Shown here piece after piece: positions 1 through 5,754 of a stretch of DNA of 5,754 nt. This stretch comes from Elusimicrobiota bacterium (GTDB lineage Bacteria; CAYTYR01; UBA6262; DAOVJB01): positions 1 through 5,754 of the forward strand of contig DAOVJB010000090.1 of the NCBI GenBank assembly GCA_030673425.1, read 5' to 3'. Position 1 is the stretch's first letter; every line of letters begins with the position of its first letter. Below the pieces are notes generated by a model. It did no database searches. It saw nothing but the letters and a program-made list of their open reading frames with translations, and was not told the origin of the DNA. The position numbers and the translations under genes are program-made.

Positions 1-323
1 CAAAAGGGCTTGATTTAATTAAAGGCAAGGTGAAAAGATTTACCGATGTCGTTAAGATACCTCATATGGGATGGAACAAGGTTAGTCTAAAAAAAGAAAA
101 CTCATCTTTATTTAACGACGTCCCCAAAGACTCATACTTTTATTTCGTACATTCATATTACGTCCAACCGGATGATGAAGCCGTTATCCTGGGAGGAACA
201 GAATACGGGATAGAATTTACATCCGTAATAAATAAAGATAATATCTGGGCTATGCAGTTTCATCCTGAAAAAAGTTCTGATGTAGGATTAAAAATACTTA
301 AGAATTTTATATCTTTAACTTAA
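1..323 (+). CDS. hisH: Imidazole glycerol phosphate synthase, glutamine amidotransferase subunit (HisH), C-terminal part
   Basis: This is the glutaminase half of IGP synthase in histidine biosynthesis. It hydrolyses glutamine and passes ammonia to HisF, acting in the cytoplasm as a HisH-HisF heterodimer. The gene is cut by the left edge of the window; the frame is read from base 3 and 106 residues are visible, about half of the usual ~200. The class I (triad) amidotransferase signature is clear: a PHMGWN motif near bases 60-77, a YFVHSYYV segment, and QFHPEKS near the C-terminus, which supplies the catalytic His (codon at 261) and Glu (codon at 267). The nucleophilic Cys and the oxyanion strand should lie in the missing N-terminal half. 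A GTG at base 30 could be mistaken for the start, but homologous sequence (GLDLIKGK) continues upstream in frame, so it is an internal Val codon. hisF starts 13 bases after the stop, as expected for a HisH/HisF pair. Confidence 0.95.
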   Translation, partial: KGLDLIKGKVKRFTDVVKIPHMGWNKVSLKKENSSLFNDVPKDSYFYFVHSYYVQPDDEAVILGGTEYGIEFTSVINKDNIWAMQFHPEKSSDVGLKILKNFISLT

Positions 324-327
324 AGGA
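322..327 (+). promoter_or_regulatory. Ribosome binding site of hisF
   Basis: The sequence AAAGGA begins inside the hisH stop codon and ends nine bases before the hisF ATG. It is a purine-rich Shine-Dalgarno match that supports the ATG at 337 and suggests that the two subunits are translated from one message. Confidence 0.6.
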
Positions 328-336
328 AAATTTCAA

Positions 337-1095
337 ATGTTAGCAAAAAGAATCATACCGTGCCTTGACGTAAAGAACTGCAGGGTGGTTAAGGGTGTAA
401 ATTTCGTAAACTTACAAGATGCCGGCGATCCTGTTGAGTCTGCTTCTTTATACAGTAAAGAGGGCGCAGATGAACTTGTCTATCTTGATATTACCGCAAG
501 TGTAGAAAAACGCCAGGCAATGCTTGATATAGTTAAAAAAACGGCTGAGCAGGTCTTTATTCCTCTTACAGTAGGAGGAGGAATAAGGAACATAGAGGAT
601 ATAAGGATACTTCTTAAATCGGGGGCTGATAAGATTTCCTTAAATACAGCAGCAGTAGAGAATCCTGATTTAATTAAAGAAGGAGCCCAACAGTTTGGAA
701 ACCAGTGTATTGTTGTTGCTATAGATGCGAAAAGAAAAGATGATAATAGTTGGGAAGTATATACATACGGTGGAAGAAAACCTACGGGAATTGATGCTAT
801 TGAATGGGCAAAAAAGGTTGAAAAATTGGGCGCAGGAGAAATCCTCCTTACCAGCATGGATTGTGACGGAACAAAAGATGGATATGATCTGACTCTTACC
901 AGAACCATATCAGAGGCAGTCAATATACCCGTAATAGCATCAGGAGGAGCTGGTAACCTCGAGCATCTCTTTCAGGCTTTTACCGAAGGGAAGGCTGATG
1001 CCGTGCTTGCTGCTTCCATATTTCATTATGGGGAATACTCTATTAAAGAAGCAAAACAGTATCTTAAAGATAAGGGAATCACGGTTAGGACATAA
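337..1095 (+). CDS. hisF: Imidazole glycerol phosphate synthase, cyclase subunit (HisF)
   Basis: HisF is the cyclase half of IGP synthase. It condenses PRFAR with ammonia supplied by HisH to give imidazole glycerol phosphate and AICAR. At 252 residues it is full length for the family and carries the hallmarks of the (beta-alpha)8 barrel: N-terminal RIIPCLDVK with the catalytic Asp11, the phosphate-binding loop TVGGGIR (residues 78-84), AIDAKR with the second catalytic Asp130, the [15 protein letters not shown] segment (about 171-185), and the second phosphate loop IASGGAGN (about 206-213). The positions of Asp11 and Asp130 match the numbering used for characterised HisF enzymes, which also supports the chosen ATG. 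It lies 13 bases after hisH and 2 bases before purF. The AICAR it releases enters the purine pathway, so the neighbouring purF is metabolically related. No oddities were seen; the identification is very secure. Confidence 0.98.
   Translation: MLAKRIIPCLDVKNCRVVKGVNFVNLQDAGDPVESASLYSKEGADELVYLDITASVEKRQAMLDIVKKTAEQVFIPLTVGGGIRNIEDIRILLKSGADKISLNTAAVENPDLIKEGAQQFGNQCIVVAIDAKRKDDNSWEVYTYGGRKPTGIDAIEWAKKVEKLGAGEILLTSMDCDGTKDGYDLTLTRTISEAVNIPVIASGGAGNLEHLFQAFTEGKADAVLAASIFHYGEYSIKEAKQYLKDKGITVRT
1087..1090 (+). promoter_or_regulatory. Ribosome binding site of purF, inside the hisF 3' end
   Basis: AGGA lies seven bases before the purF ATG and is made from the last codons of hisF. Because it is embedded in hisF, translation of purF is probably coupled to that of hisF. 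It also favours the ATG at 1098 as the only practical start, since an in-frame TAG occupies 1086-1088. Confidence 0.5.
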
Positions 1096-1097
1096 TT

Positions 1098-2471
1098 ATG
1101 TGTGGAATATTTGGAATATACCCTCATAAAGAGGCTGCTAAATTGACTTACCTGGGTCTTTATGCACTCCAACACCGCGGGGAAGAGAGTGCCGGAATAA
1201 TTACCTATGACGGGAAAAAGGTTAGACAGCATAAAGGTATGGGACTGGTGGGTGATGTTTTTGATGCAAAATCAATAAGGTCCATGAGGGGGAATCTTGC
1301 TATAGGTCATACACGTTATTCTACAACCGGTTCGAGCATCGCGAAGAACATCCAACCGTTTCTTGTAAACCATAGAAGATATCATATTGCTATTGCTCAT
1401 AACGGTAACCTTACAAATACCTTCAAGCTCAGAAAAAGTCTTGAAGAACTGGGTTCCATCTTTCAGAGCACAATGGACTCAGAAGTAATCGCGCATCTTC
1501 TCGTTAAGTCCGGAACAGATAATCCTGAGTCAGACGTTATAGAAGCGCTTTCTCAGCTGGAAGGTGCTTATTCTCTTGTTTTAATGTTAGATAATATGTT
1601 GGTTGCCGCACGTGATCCTTATGGCTGGAGACCGTTATGCCTTGGAGAATTTGAGGGAGCGTATGTAGTTGCCAGTGAAACGTGTGCACTTGATTTAATA
1701 CAAGCAAAATACATCAGAGACATTGAACCAGGAGAAATAGTATTTATTACTAAAGCAGGCCTGGAATCAGTTAAGCCGTTTGAGGAGAAAAAACATGCTT
1801 TCTGCATATTTGAAAACATATATTTCGCACGGCCTGACAGTAATATATTCAACAAAAATGTCTATATCACAAGAAAACGCCTGGGCAAGCAGCTTGCAAA
1901 GGAACGTCCCGTAGACTGCGATTTTGTCATGCCCATACCTGATTCGGGAAATTATGCTGCGTTAGGTTTTTCAGAAGAATCAGGCATTCCGTATGAAGCC
2001 GGTATGATAAGAAACCATTATATCGGCAGGACATTCATCCAGCCCTCCCAGCTTATACGCGATTTCAGGGTTAAGGTAAAACTTAACCCCATAAAAGATA
2101 TCTTAAAAGGCAAACGTATAGCTGTTATTGAAGATTCTATCGTAAGGGGTACAACAAGCCGTGGAAGGGTAAAGGCATTAAGGGATGCGGGAGCAAAAGA
2201 AATCCATATGCGGGTAAGCTGCCCACCGTTAAGGTTTCCATGTTTCTACGGTATTGATTTTCCAACTAAGAACGAGCTTATTGCATCAAAACGTACGATA
2301 AAACAGATAAGAGATTTTATAGGTCTTGACAGTTTAGAATATATAAGCTTAGAAGGCATGCTCAAAGCAATGCTTCTTAATAGGAAAGAATTCTGTACGG
2401 CATGTTTTAATGGAAACTATCCGGTACAACCGCCAAAGAAACAAAGAAAGAATATATTGGAAAAAAGATAG
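1098..2471 (+). CDS. purF: Amidophosphoribosyltransferase (glutamine PRPP amidotransferase), Fe-S type
   Basis: PurF makes 5-phosphoribosylamine from PRPP and glutamine, the first committed step of de novo purine synthesis. The 457-residue protein has an N-terminal Ntn-type glutaminase domain (about 1-235) with Cys2 as nucleophile after Met removal (MCGIFGIY), QHRGEESAG (25-33), GHTRYSTTG (70-78) and AHNGNLTN (100-107). The C-terminal phosphoribosyltransferase domain carries the PRPP loop VIEDSIVRGTTS (343-354). Four cysteines, 236 (before FENIYFARPDS), 382 (in PCFYGID), 433 and 436 (CTAC), match the [4Fe-4S] ligands of the Bacillus subtilis enzyme, so a cluster is likely; the E. coli type lacks them. 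Unlike the B. subtilis enzyme there is no propeptide, because an in-frame TAG lies just four codons upstream of the ATG. It follows hisF by 2 bases and precedes glmS by 21. The Fe-S assignment rests on ligand positions; the enzyme assignment is very secure. Confidence 0.97.
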   Translation: MCGIFGIYPHKEAAKLTYLGLYALQHRGEESAGIITYDGKKVRQHKGMGLVGDVFDAKSIRSMRGNLAIGHTRYSTTGSSIAKNIQPFLVNHRRYHIAIAHNGNLTNTFKLRKSLEELGSIFQSTMDSEVIAHLLVKSGTDNPESDVIEALSQLEGAYSLVLMLDNMLVAARDPYGWRPLCLGEFEGAYVVASETCALDLIQAKYIRDIEPGEIVFITKAGLESVKPFEEKKHAFCIFENIYFARPDSNIFNKNVYITRKRLGKQLAKERPVDCDFVMPIPDSGNYAALGFSEESGIPYEAGMIRNHYIGRTFIQPSQLIRDFRVKVKLNPIKDILKGKRIAVIEDSIVRGTTSRGRVKALRDAGAKEIHMRVSCPPLRFPCFYGIDFPTKNELIASKRTIKQIRDFIGLDSLEYISLEGMLKAMLLNRKEFCTACFNGNYPVQPPKKQRKNILEKR

Positions 2472-2478
2472 TAACAAA

Positions 2479-2484
2479 AAGGAG
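2479..2484 (+). promoter_or_regulatory. Ribosome binding site of glmS
   Basis: AAGGAG lies eight bases before the glmS ATG and is the strongest Shine-Dalgarno match in the window. The 21-base purF-glmS gap holds only this site, leaving no room there for a separate promoter or riboswitch. Confidence 0.75.
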
Positions 2485-2492
2485 TTAAAATT

Positions 2493-4370
2493 ATGTGTGG
2501 AATAATAGGCTACATAGGTAGCAAAAATGCCACGCCGATTGTCTTAGAAGGACTTAAAAAACTTGAATACCGGGGATATGACTCAGCCGGTATAGCCAGT
2601 ATAGATAAAGATAAGATGTCAATTTTAAAGTGCAAGGGTAGAATCAGAGAGCTAAGTAATCTTGTTAAAAAGGAACATCTGACGGGTTCTGTTGGATTAG
2701 GACATACCCGCTGGGCCACGCATGGTGAACCTTCAGAACGAAATGCTCATCCTCATGTGAGTTGTTCAGGAAAGGTCGCTGTGGTCCATAACGGTATTAT
2801 TGAAAATTATGCTTCTTTGCGAACATTACTTGAAGATGAAGGACATAAATTTTCCTCTGATACTGATACAGAGATATTTGCTCATTTAGTAGAAAAATTC
2901 TACCATGGGAATCTTCTTAAAGCTGTCCATGAGGCACTTGCCCTGGTAGAAGGAGCATATGCTTTTGCCGTTATGTGTGAAGATGAGCCTGACAAGATTG
3001 TTGCCGCACGTTTTGGAAGTCCTCTTGTTATAGGAATAGGCAAAAAGGGTGAATACCTTATAGCTTCTGACCCTATTGCCATTGTTGCACATACAAGACA
3101 GGTGATATACCTGGCGGATAACGAAGTCGTCATGCTTCAGACATCGGGTTATCGCGTTACTGACAGAGATAACGTTGAAGTTGAAAAGGAAGTAGAGAAT
3201 ATAACCTGGTCACTGGATAAAATATCAAAAGACGGATTTTCGCATTATATGTTAAAGGAGATATTCGAACAGCCCCAGACAATATATGATGCTATGCGCG
3301 GTCGTCTTTCAAAAGAAAAAAATGACATCAGGCTTGGAGGGTTGGAATCTCATCTTAAATGGCTTAATAAGGGCGAAAAGAAAACCACAGGTCTTGATGC
3401 GCTTATCAAAGCAAAAAGAATAGTTATCATTGCATGCGGGACATCCTGGCATGCGGGTCTTATCGGGGAATATATGTTTGAAAACGTTCTTCATATACCC
3501 GTAGAAGTAGAATATGCCTCGGAAGCAAGGTATAGAAATTTCATTGTTGACAAAGACACTACTGTTATTGCTATCAGTCAATCAGGAGAAACCGCAGATA
3601 CACTTGCTGCAATAAAAGAAGCAAAAACAAGAGGCGCAATCACATTGGGTTTTGTAAATACGGTAGGCTCCAGTATTGCCAGGGAAACTCATGCCGGAGT
3701 ATATTTACACGCAGGATCTGAAATAGGTGTTGCATCAACAAAAACATTTACAAGCCAGGTTTGTATTTTAGCGTTAATAACGCTCTTAATAGGGAAGAAG
3801 AAAAGAATTATTGATGATAAAAGGGTTAATACAATTACAGAAGCGCTTTTTAATATACCGCAACAGGTAGAAAAAATTCTAAAGAAAACCAATGATATAA
3901 GAGAGATAGCAAAACGGTATATGGATTTTAATAACTTTCTTTACCTGGGAAGGGGATATAATTTCCCTATTGCTTTAGAAGGCGCTCTTAAACTAAAAGA
4001 AATTTCCTATATTCATGCTGAAGGATATCCTGCAGCTGAAATGAAACACGGTCCGATAGCACTTATTGACAAGAATATGCCTGTTGTATTTATTGCTACT
4101 GATACCGAGGATCAGATATATCAGAAGATAATCTCAAACATCCAGGAAGTAAAATCACGTGAAGGACAGGTAATTGCTATCGCTAGCGAGGGTAACGAAT
4201 TGATCGAAAAAGTTTCGGATGCTGTGATTACCGTTCCCAAGACAGAAGATTTTCTCACCCCGCTTCTTACTGTAACTCCTCTACAGCTTTTCGCATATCA
4301 CATGGCACTATTAAAAGGACATGACGTAGATAAACCTCGTAATCTTGCCAAGAGCGTAACGGTGGAATAA
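2493..4370 (+). CDS. glmS: Glutamine--fructose-6-phosphate aminotransferase (isomerizing), glucosamine-6-phosphate synthase
   Basis: GlmS converts fructose-6-phosphate and glutamine to glucosamine-6-phosphate and glutamate, the first step towards UDP-GlcNAc for peptidoglycan and other envelope glycans. The 625-residue protein has an N-terminal Ntn glutaminase domain with Cys2 (MCGIIGYIG), YRGYDSAGI (26-34), GHTRWATHGEP (70-80) and HNGIIENY (99-106). Two SIS sugar isomerase domains follow: ACGTSWHAG (314-322), SQSGETADT (362-370), GSEIGVASTKTFTSQ (408-422), and LKLKEISYIHAEGYPAAEMKHGP from about 499. The E. coli catalytic residues Glu488, His504 and Lys603 correspond by motif to Glu503, His519 and Lys620, the last in the conserved C-terminal PRNLAKSVTVE. 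The protein is about 15 residues longer than the E. coli enzyme; the extra length lies before Cys315, most likely in the interdomain linker (about 284-305). The N-terminal domain is distantly related to that of PurF next door. The downstream gene starts with no gap. Confidence 0.98.
   Translation: MCGIIGYIGSKNATPIVLEGLKKLEYRGYDSAGIASIDKDKMSILKCKGRIRELSNLVKKEHLTGSVGLGHTRWATHGEPSERNAHPHVSCSGKVAVVHNGIIENYASLRTLLEDEGHKFSSDTDTEIFAHLVEKFYHGNLLKAVHEALALVEGAYAFAVMCEDEPDKIVAARFGSPLVIGIGKKGEYLIASDPIAIVAHTRQVIYLADNEVVMLQTSGYRVTDRDNVEVEKEVENITWSLDKISKDGFSHYMLKEIFEQPQTIYDAMRGRLSKEKNDIRLGGLESHLKWLNKGEKKTTGLDALIKAKRIVIIACGTSWHAGLIGEYMFENVLHIPVEVEYASEARYRNFIVDKDTTVIAISQSGETADTLAAIKEAKTRGAITLGFVNTVGSSIARETHAGVYLHAGSEIGVASTKTFTSQVCILALITLLIGKKKRIIDDKRVNTITEALFNIPQQVEKILKKTNDIREIAKRYMDFNNFLYLGRGYNFPIALEGALKLKEISYIHAEGYPAAEMKHGPIALIDKNMPVVFIATDTEDQIYQKIISNIQEVKSREGQVIAIASEGNELIEKVSDAVITVPKTEDFLTPLLTVTPLQLFAYHMALLKGHDVDKPRNLAKSVTVE
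4361..4366 (+). promoter_or_regulatory. Weak ribosome binding site of the deacetylase gene, inside glmS
   Basis: GGTGGA sits in the last codons of glmS, only four bases before the next ATG, and the glmS TAA directly abuts that ATG. The spacing is shorter than usual, so initiation probably depends on ribosomes terminating at glmS (translational coupling). This is an inference from spacing alone. Confidence 0.4.
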
Positions 4371-5552
4371 ATGAAAAAAGTTGCTTACATCTTTTTCCTG
4401 TTACTATTTATTACGGGATGTAATAAACCGCCAAATGAAGAATTAAACCATCTTAAGAAAGCTGACAAATTCATAGAAAACGTTAAGTACGATGAGGCAG
4501 TAATCGAATACAAAGCCGCAATAAAAGTCAATTCTTCAAGCATCCGCGCATATTTTATGCTGGGAGAGATATATTTTCACCAATCCGACTTAAACAGGTT
4601 CAGGACTCAAGTTTTAAATTTCGTCGTAAAGTATAAACGGAATCCCGCATTACCGAAATTAAAACAGATTAATTTTAATACCGTTAATAAAATAATTCTG
4701 ACCGAAGGCATCAAGAATTACAAAAAAACACTTGAGGTTAATGCCGATATAGAAAAGAAGGATATTGATGATTTACATATCCATTATCAACTCGGCTGGG
4801 CATATCTGGTATTAAATAAATACAAGGATTCAAGAAGTCATTTTAATCGCTCTGTAACAGGAACAAAAGATGCGTGGGGAACTGATGAAGCAATTATATT
4901 TTTAAACTATCTTGAAAAAAAAGGTTTAACGAAGAATAACGTCTACTACAGAGGAAATCCGCTGGTTAAAAAGATATCCTTAACATTTGATGACGGTCCG
5001 AATAATACATACACGCCAAAAGTACTAGAAATTCTGAATCGTTACAACATTAAAGCCACATTTTTCATGCTCGGAGAAAACATCAAGAGGTTTCCTGATA
5101 TAGCACGAAAAGCAGCCGCATCAGGTCATACTATAGGCAACCATACCTACAGACATCCCAATCTATATATAACTAATCTTTCAGAGACTGAAATTAGAGA
5201 AGAAATTGACAGTACTGCTTTAATAATAGAGGAGATAACAGGCAAAAAGCCGAACCTGTTCCGTTCTCCATACAACTATTTAGATGAGGAATTAATTAGC
5301 ATATTAAAAGAGAAGAAATATAACATAATCAGTTGGACTTATGCCCCGCGTGACTGGGAAGATATAAGCAGCAATAAAATCCTACAGCGTGTTCTGGAAA
5401 ACGTGACAACCGGGGCAATTTTTCTTCTGCATGACGGGGGTGGTAACAGAAGCGAGACAGTAAAGGCATTACCAATTATTATAGAAGGCTTACAAAAACA
5501 GGGATTTGAGTTTGTAGACTTACCCGAACTCCTTAATTTAGAAACCCAATAA
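4371..5552 (+). CDS. TPR-containing lipoprotein with C-terminal NodB polysaccharide deacetylase domain
   Basis: A predicted exported, lipid-anchored carbohydrate esterase (CE4 family) that would remove acetyl groups from an N-acetylglucosamine polymer such as peptidoglycan or an exopolysaccharide. The 393-residue product begins with a type II signal peptide: two Lys, a hydrophobic stretch (about 4-14) and the lipobox ITGC with Cys17 as lipidation site. The residue after Cys is Asn. Residues about 26-165 look helical, with TPR-like repeats at about 26-59, a weaker one at 60-90, and another near 137-165 (YQLGWAYLVLNKY). The NodB domain covers about 200-388 with all catalytic motifs: TFDDGP (Asp207 base, Asp208 metal ligand), HTYRHP (His258 and His262 metal ligands), RSPY (298-301), APRDW (325-329) and LLHDGG (His354). 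A metal-dependent, active enzyme is therefore likely. The start abuts the glmS stop. The substrate cannot be read from sequence; no gene symbol is given. Confidence 0.9.
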   Translation: MKKVAYIFFLLLFITGCNKPPNEELNHLKKADKFIENVKYDEAVIEYKAAIKVNSSSIRAYFMLGEIYFHQSDLNRFRTQVLNFVVKYKRNPALPKLKQINFNTVNKIILTEGIKNYKKTLEVNADIEKKDIDDLHIHYQLGWAYLVLNKYKDSRSHFNRSVTGTKDAWGTDEAIIFLNYLEKKGLTKNNVYYRGNPLVKKISLTFDDGPNNTYTPKVLEILNRYNIKATFFMLGENIKRFPDIARKAAASGHTIGNHTYRHPNLYITNLSETEIREEIDSTALIIEEITGKKPNLFRSPYNYLDEELISILKEKKYNIISWTYAPRDWEDISSNKILQRVLENVTTGAIFLLHDGGGNRSETVKALPIIIEGLQKQGFEFVDLPELLNLETQ

Positions 5553-5556
5553 AAAA
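5551..5556 (-). terminator. T6 tract directly after the tRNA-Leu 3' end, possible transcript end
   Basis: On the - strand the discriminator A of the tRNA is followed at once by six T. No separate GC-rich hairpin precedes it; the only stable structure is the tRNA itself. It may help end or destabilise the tRNA transcript, but it is not a textbook intrinsic terminator. The tract overlaps the last two bases of the stop codon of the convergent deacetylase gene. Confidence 0.3.
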
Positions 5557-5640
5557 TGCCAGAGGTGGGACTTGAACCCACAAGACCGTGAAGTCAACGG
5601 TGTTTGAGACCGTCGCGTATCCCAATTCCGCCACTCTGGC
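5557..5640 (-). tRNA. tRNA-Leu, anticodon CAA
   Basis: On the - strand an 84-base cloverleaf folds cleanly: acceptor stem GCCAGAG/CTCTGGC, a 3-bp D stem GCG/CGC with a loop containing GG, anticodon stem ACGGT/ACCGT around the loop CTCAAAC, a 15-base variable arm with a short GAC/GTC stem, T stem GTGGG/CCCAC with loop TTCAAGT, and discriminator A. The anticodon CAA (bases 5604-5606 on the + strand read TTG) decodes leucine UUG. The long variable arm and A73 agree with the leucine class and argue against serine, which has G73. CCA is not encoded: the discriminator is followed by T6, so the end must be added by CCA nucleotidyltransferase. It has its own promoter and is convergent with the operon, its 3' end four bases from the deacetylase stop codon. 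Confidence 0.96.
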
Positions 5641-5662
5641 AAAAATTTTAACAGGACTTTCA

Positions 5663-5678
5663 AGAAATTAACATTTCT
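5663..5678. repeat. Short perfect inverted repeat at the tRNA-Leu transcription start region
   Basis: AGAAAT and ATTTCT flank a four-base spacer (TAAC), giving a perfect 6-bp dyad. It begins two bases downstream of the -10 box of the tRNA promoter and covers the likely start point. It could be a protein binding site or a weak 5' leader hairpin, but a 6-bp AT-rich dyad can occur by chance. Confidence 0.35.
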
Positions 5679-5679
5679 A

Positions 5680-5708
5680 CTTATAATATAAATGTAGCGT
5701 TTTGTCAA
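5680..5708 (-). promoter_or_regulatory. Sigma70-type promoter of tRNA-Leu
   Basis: On the - strand a perfect -35 box TTGACA (5703-5708) and a -10 box TATAAG (5680-5685, five of six consensus bases) are separated by exactly 17 bases. The start should fall near 5672-5675, giving a leader of about 32-35 bases before the mature tRNA 5' end. Sequence upstream of the -35 box (5709-5754) is AT-rich and could act as an UP element, as is common for stable RNA promoters. Confidence 0.8.
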
Positions 5709-5754
5709 GAGATTTAAGAGGAAAATATTCACTTAAAAAACTTGACTGATAATA
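5709..5754. other. AT-rich non-coding end of the window
   Basis: No credible gene is seen here. The stretch is AT-rich with an A/T run at about 5735-5740 and ends at the window edge. It may hold the upstream element of the tRNA promoter on the - strand. The hexamer TTGACT at 5742-5747 on the + strand resembles a -35 box, but its -10 partner would fall outside the window. Confidence 0.4.

Noticed and set aside
30-323. A complete 97-residue gene starting at the GTG at base 30
   Set aside because: HisH homology continues upstream in the same frame to the window edge, so the GTG is an internal Val codon of a truncated hisH.
480-923. A 147-residue open frame on the - strand inside hisF
   Set aside because: It lies wholly opposite a well-conserved gene, resembles no family I know, and has no credible ribosome binding site. 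The other - strand frames opposite purF, glmS and the deacetylase gene were rejected for the same reasons.
2300-2492. A glmS ribozyme or other riboswitch upstream of glmS
   Set aside because: Only 21 bases separate purF and glmS and they hold just the ribosome binding site. A ribozyme would have to overlap the conserved purF C-terminus, including its CTAC cluster motif, and no such structure was recognised.
1098-4370. purF and glmS as a recent tandem duplication
   Set aside because: They share only the ancient Ntn glutaminase domain; the C-terminal halves (phosphoribosyltransferase versus SIS) are unrelated and the shared part is widely diverged.
5538-5732. A 64-residue - strand open frame spanning the tRNA region
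   Set aside because: Its second half is the translated tRNA-Leu sequence and its first part is the promoter and leader; this is a non-coding artefact.
5704-5746. Inverted repeat GTCAAG (5704-5709) and CTTGAC (5741-5746)
   Set aside because: Six base pairs separated by 31 bases, with the first arm partly made of the -35 box; too short and distant to call, and likely chance in AT-rich DNA.
5742-5747. A + strand -35 box (TTGACT) for a gene beyond the right edge
   Set aside because: The matching -10 box would lie outside the window, so the promoter cannot be supported.

Overview
The window is a stretch of low-GC (roughly 40% by eye) bacterial chromosome that is almost entirely coding. Five genes run head to tail on the + strand with junctions of 13, 2, 21 and 0 bases, which reads as one operon: hisH (5' end outside the window), hisF, purF, glmS and a TPR/NodB-type polysaccharide deacetylase lipoprotein. 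After the last stop codon a single tRNA-Leu(CAA) gene lies on the - strand, convergent with the operon, with its own sigma70-type promoter to its right. No mobile element, CRISPR array, phage gene or stretch of more than 300 bases without a gene was seen.

How the genes fit together: HisH and HisF are the two halves of imidazole glycerol phosphate synthase, which makes the histidine precursor IGP and releases AICAR, a purine pathway intermediate. PurF performs the first committed step of purine synthesis from PRPP and glutamine. GlmS makes glucosamine-6-phosphate, the entry to UDP-GlcNAc and the cell envelope. HisH, PurF and GlmS all take their nitrogen from the amide of glutamine, so three glutamine amidotransferase genes of two unrelated folds sit within about 4.4 kb. 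The terminal gene encodes a predicted lipoprotein whose NodB domain would deacetylate an N-acetylglucosamine-containing polymer, which links it loosely to the amino-sugar supply made by GlmS.

Organism: the sequence shows a bacterium with lipoprotein processing, a PurF with the four cysteines of the Bacillus-type [4Fe-4S] enzyme but no propeptide, and a tRNA gene without an encoded CCA end. These do not fix the lineage. An uncultured diderm (for example a planctomycete or another environmental phylum) is a guess only, and a phylogeny of the long proteins would be needed to place it.

Overall the window is mostly ordinary metabolism. The items worth a second look are the gene order (histidine, purine, amino-sugar and wall-modifying genes in one string), the TPR plus NodB lipoprotein abutting glmS with no gap, the Fe-S type PurF without a propeptide, and the tightly convergent tRNA-Leu with a T6 tract directly at its 3' end. 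I saw no convincing previously undescribed system.
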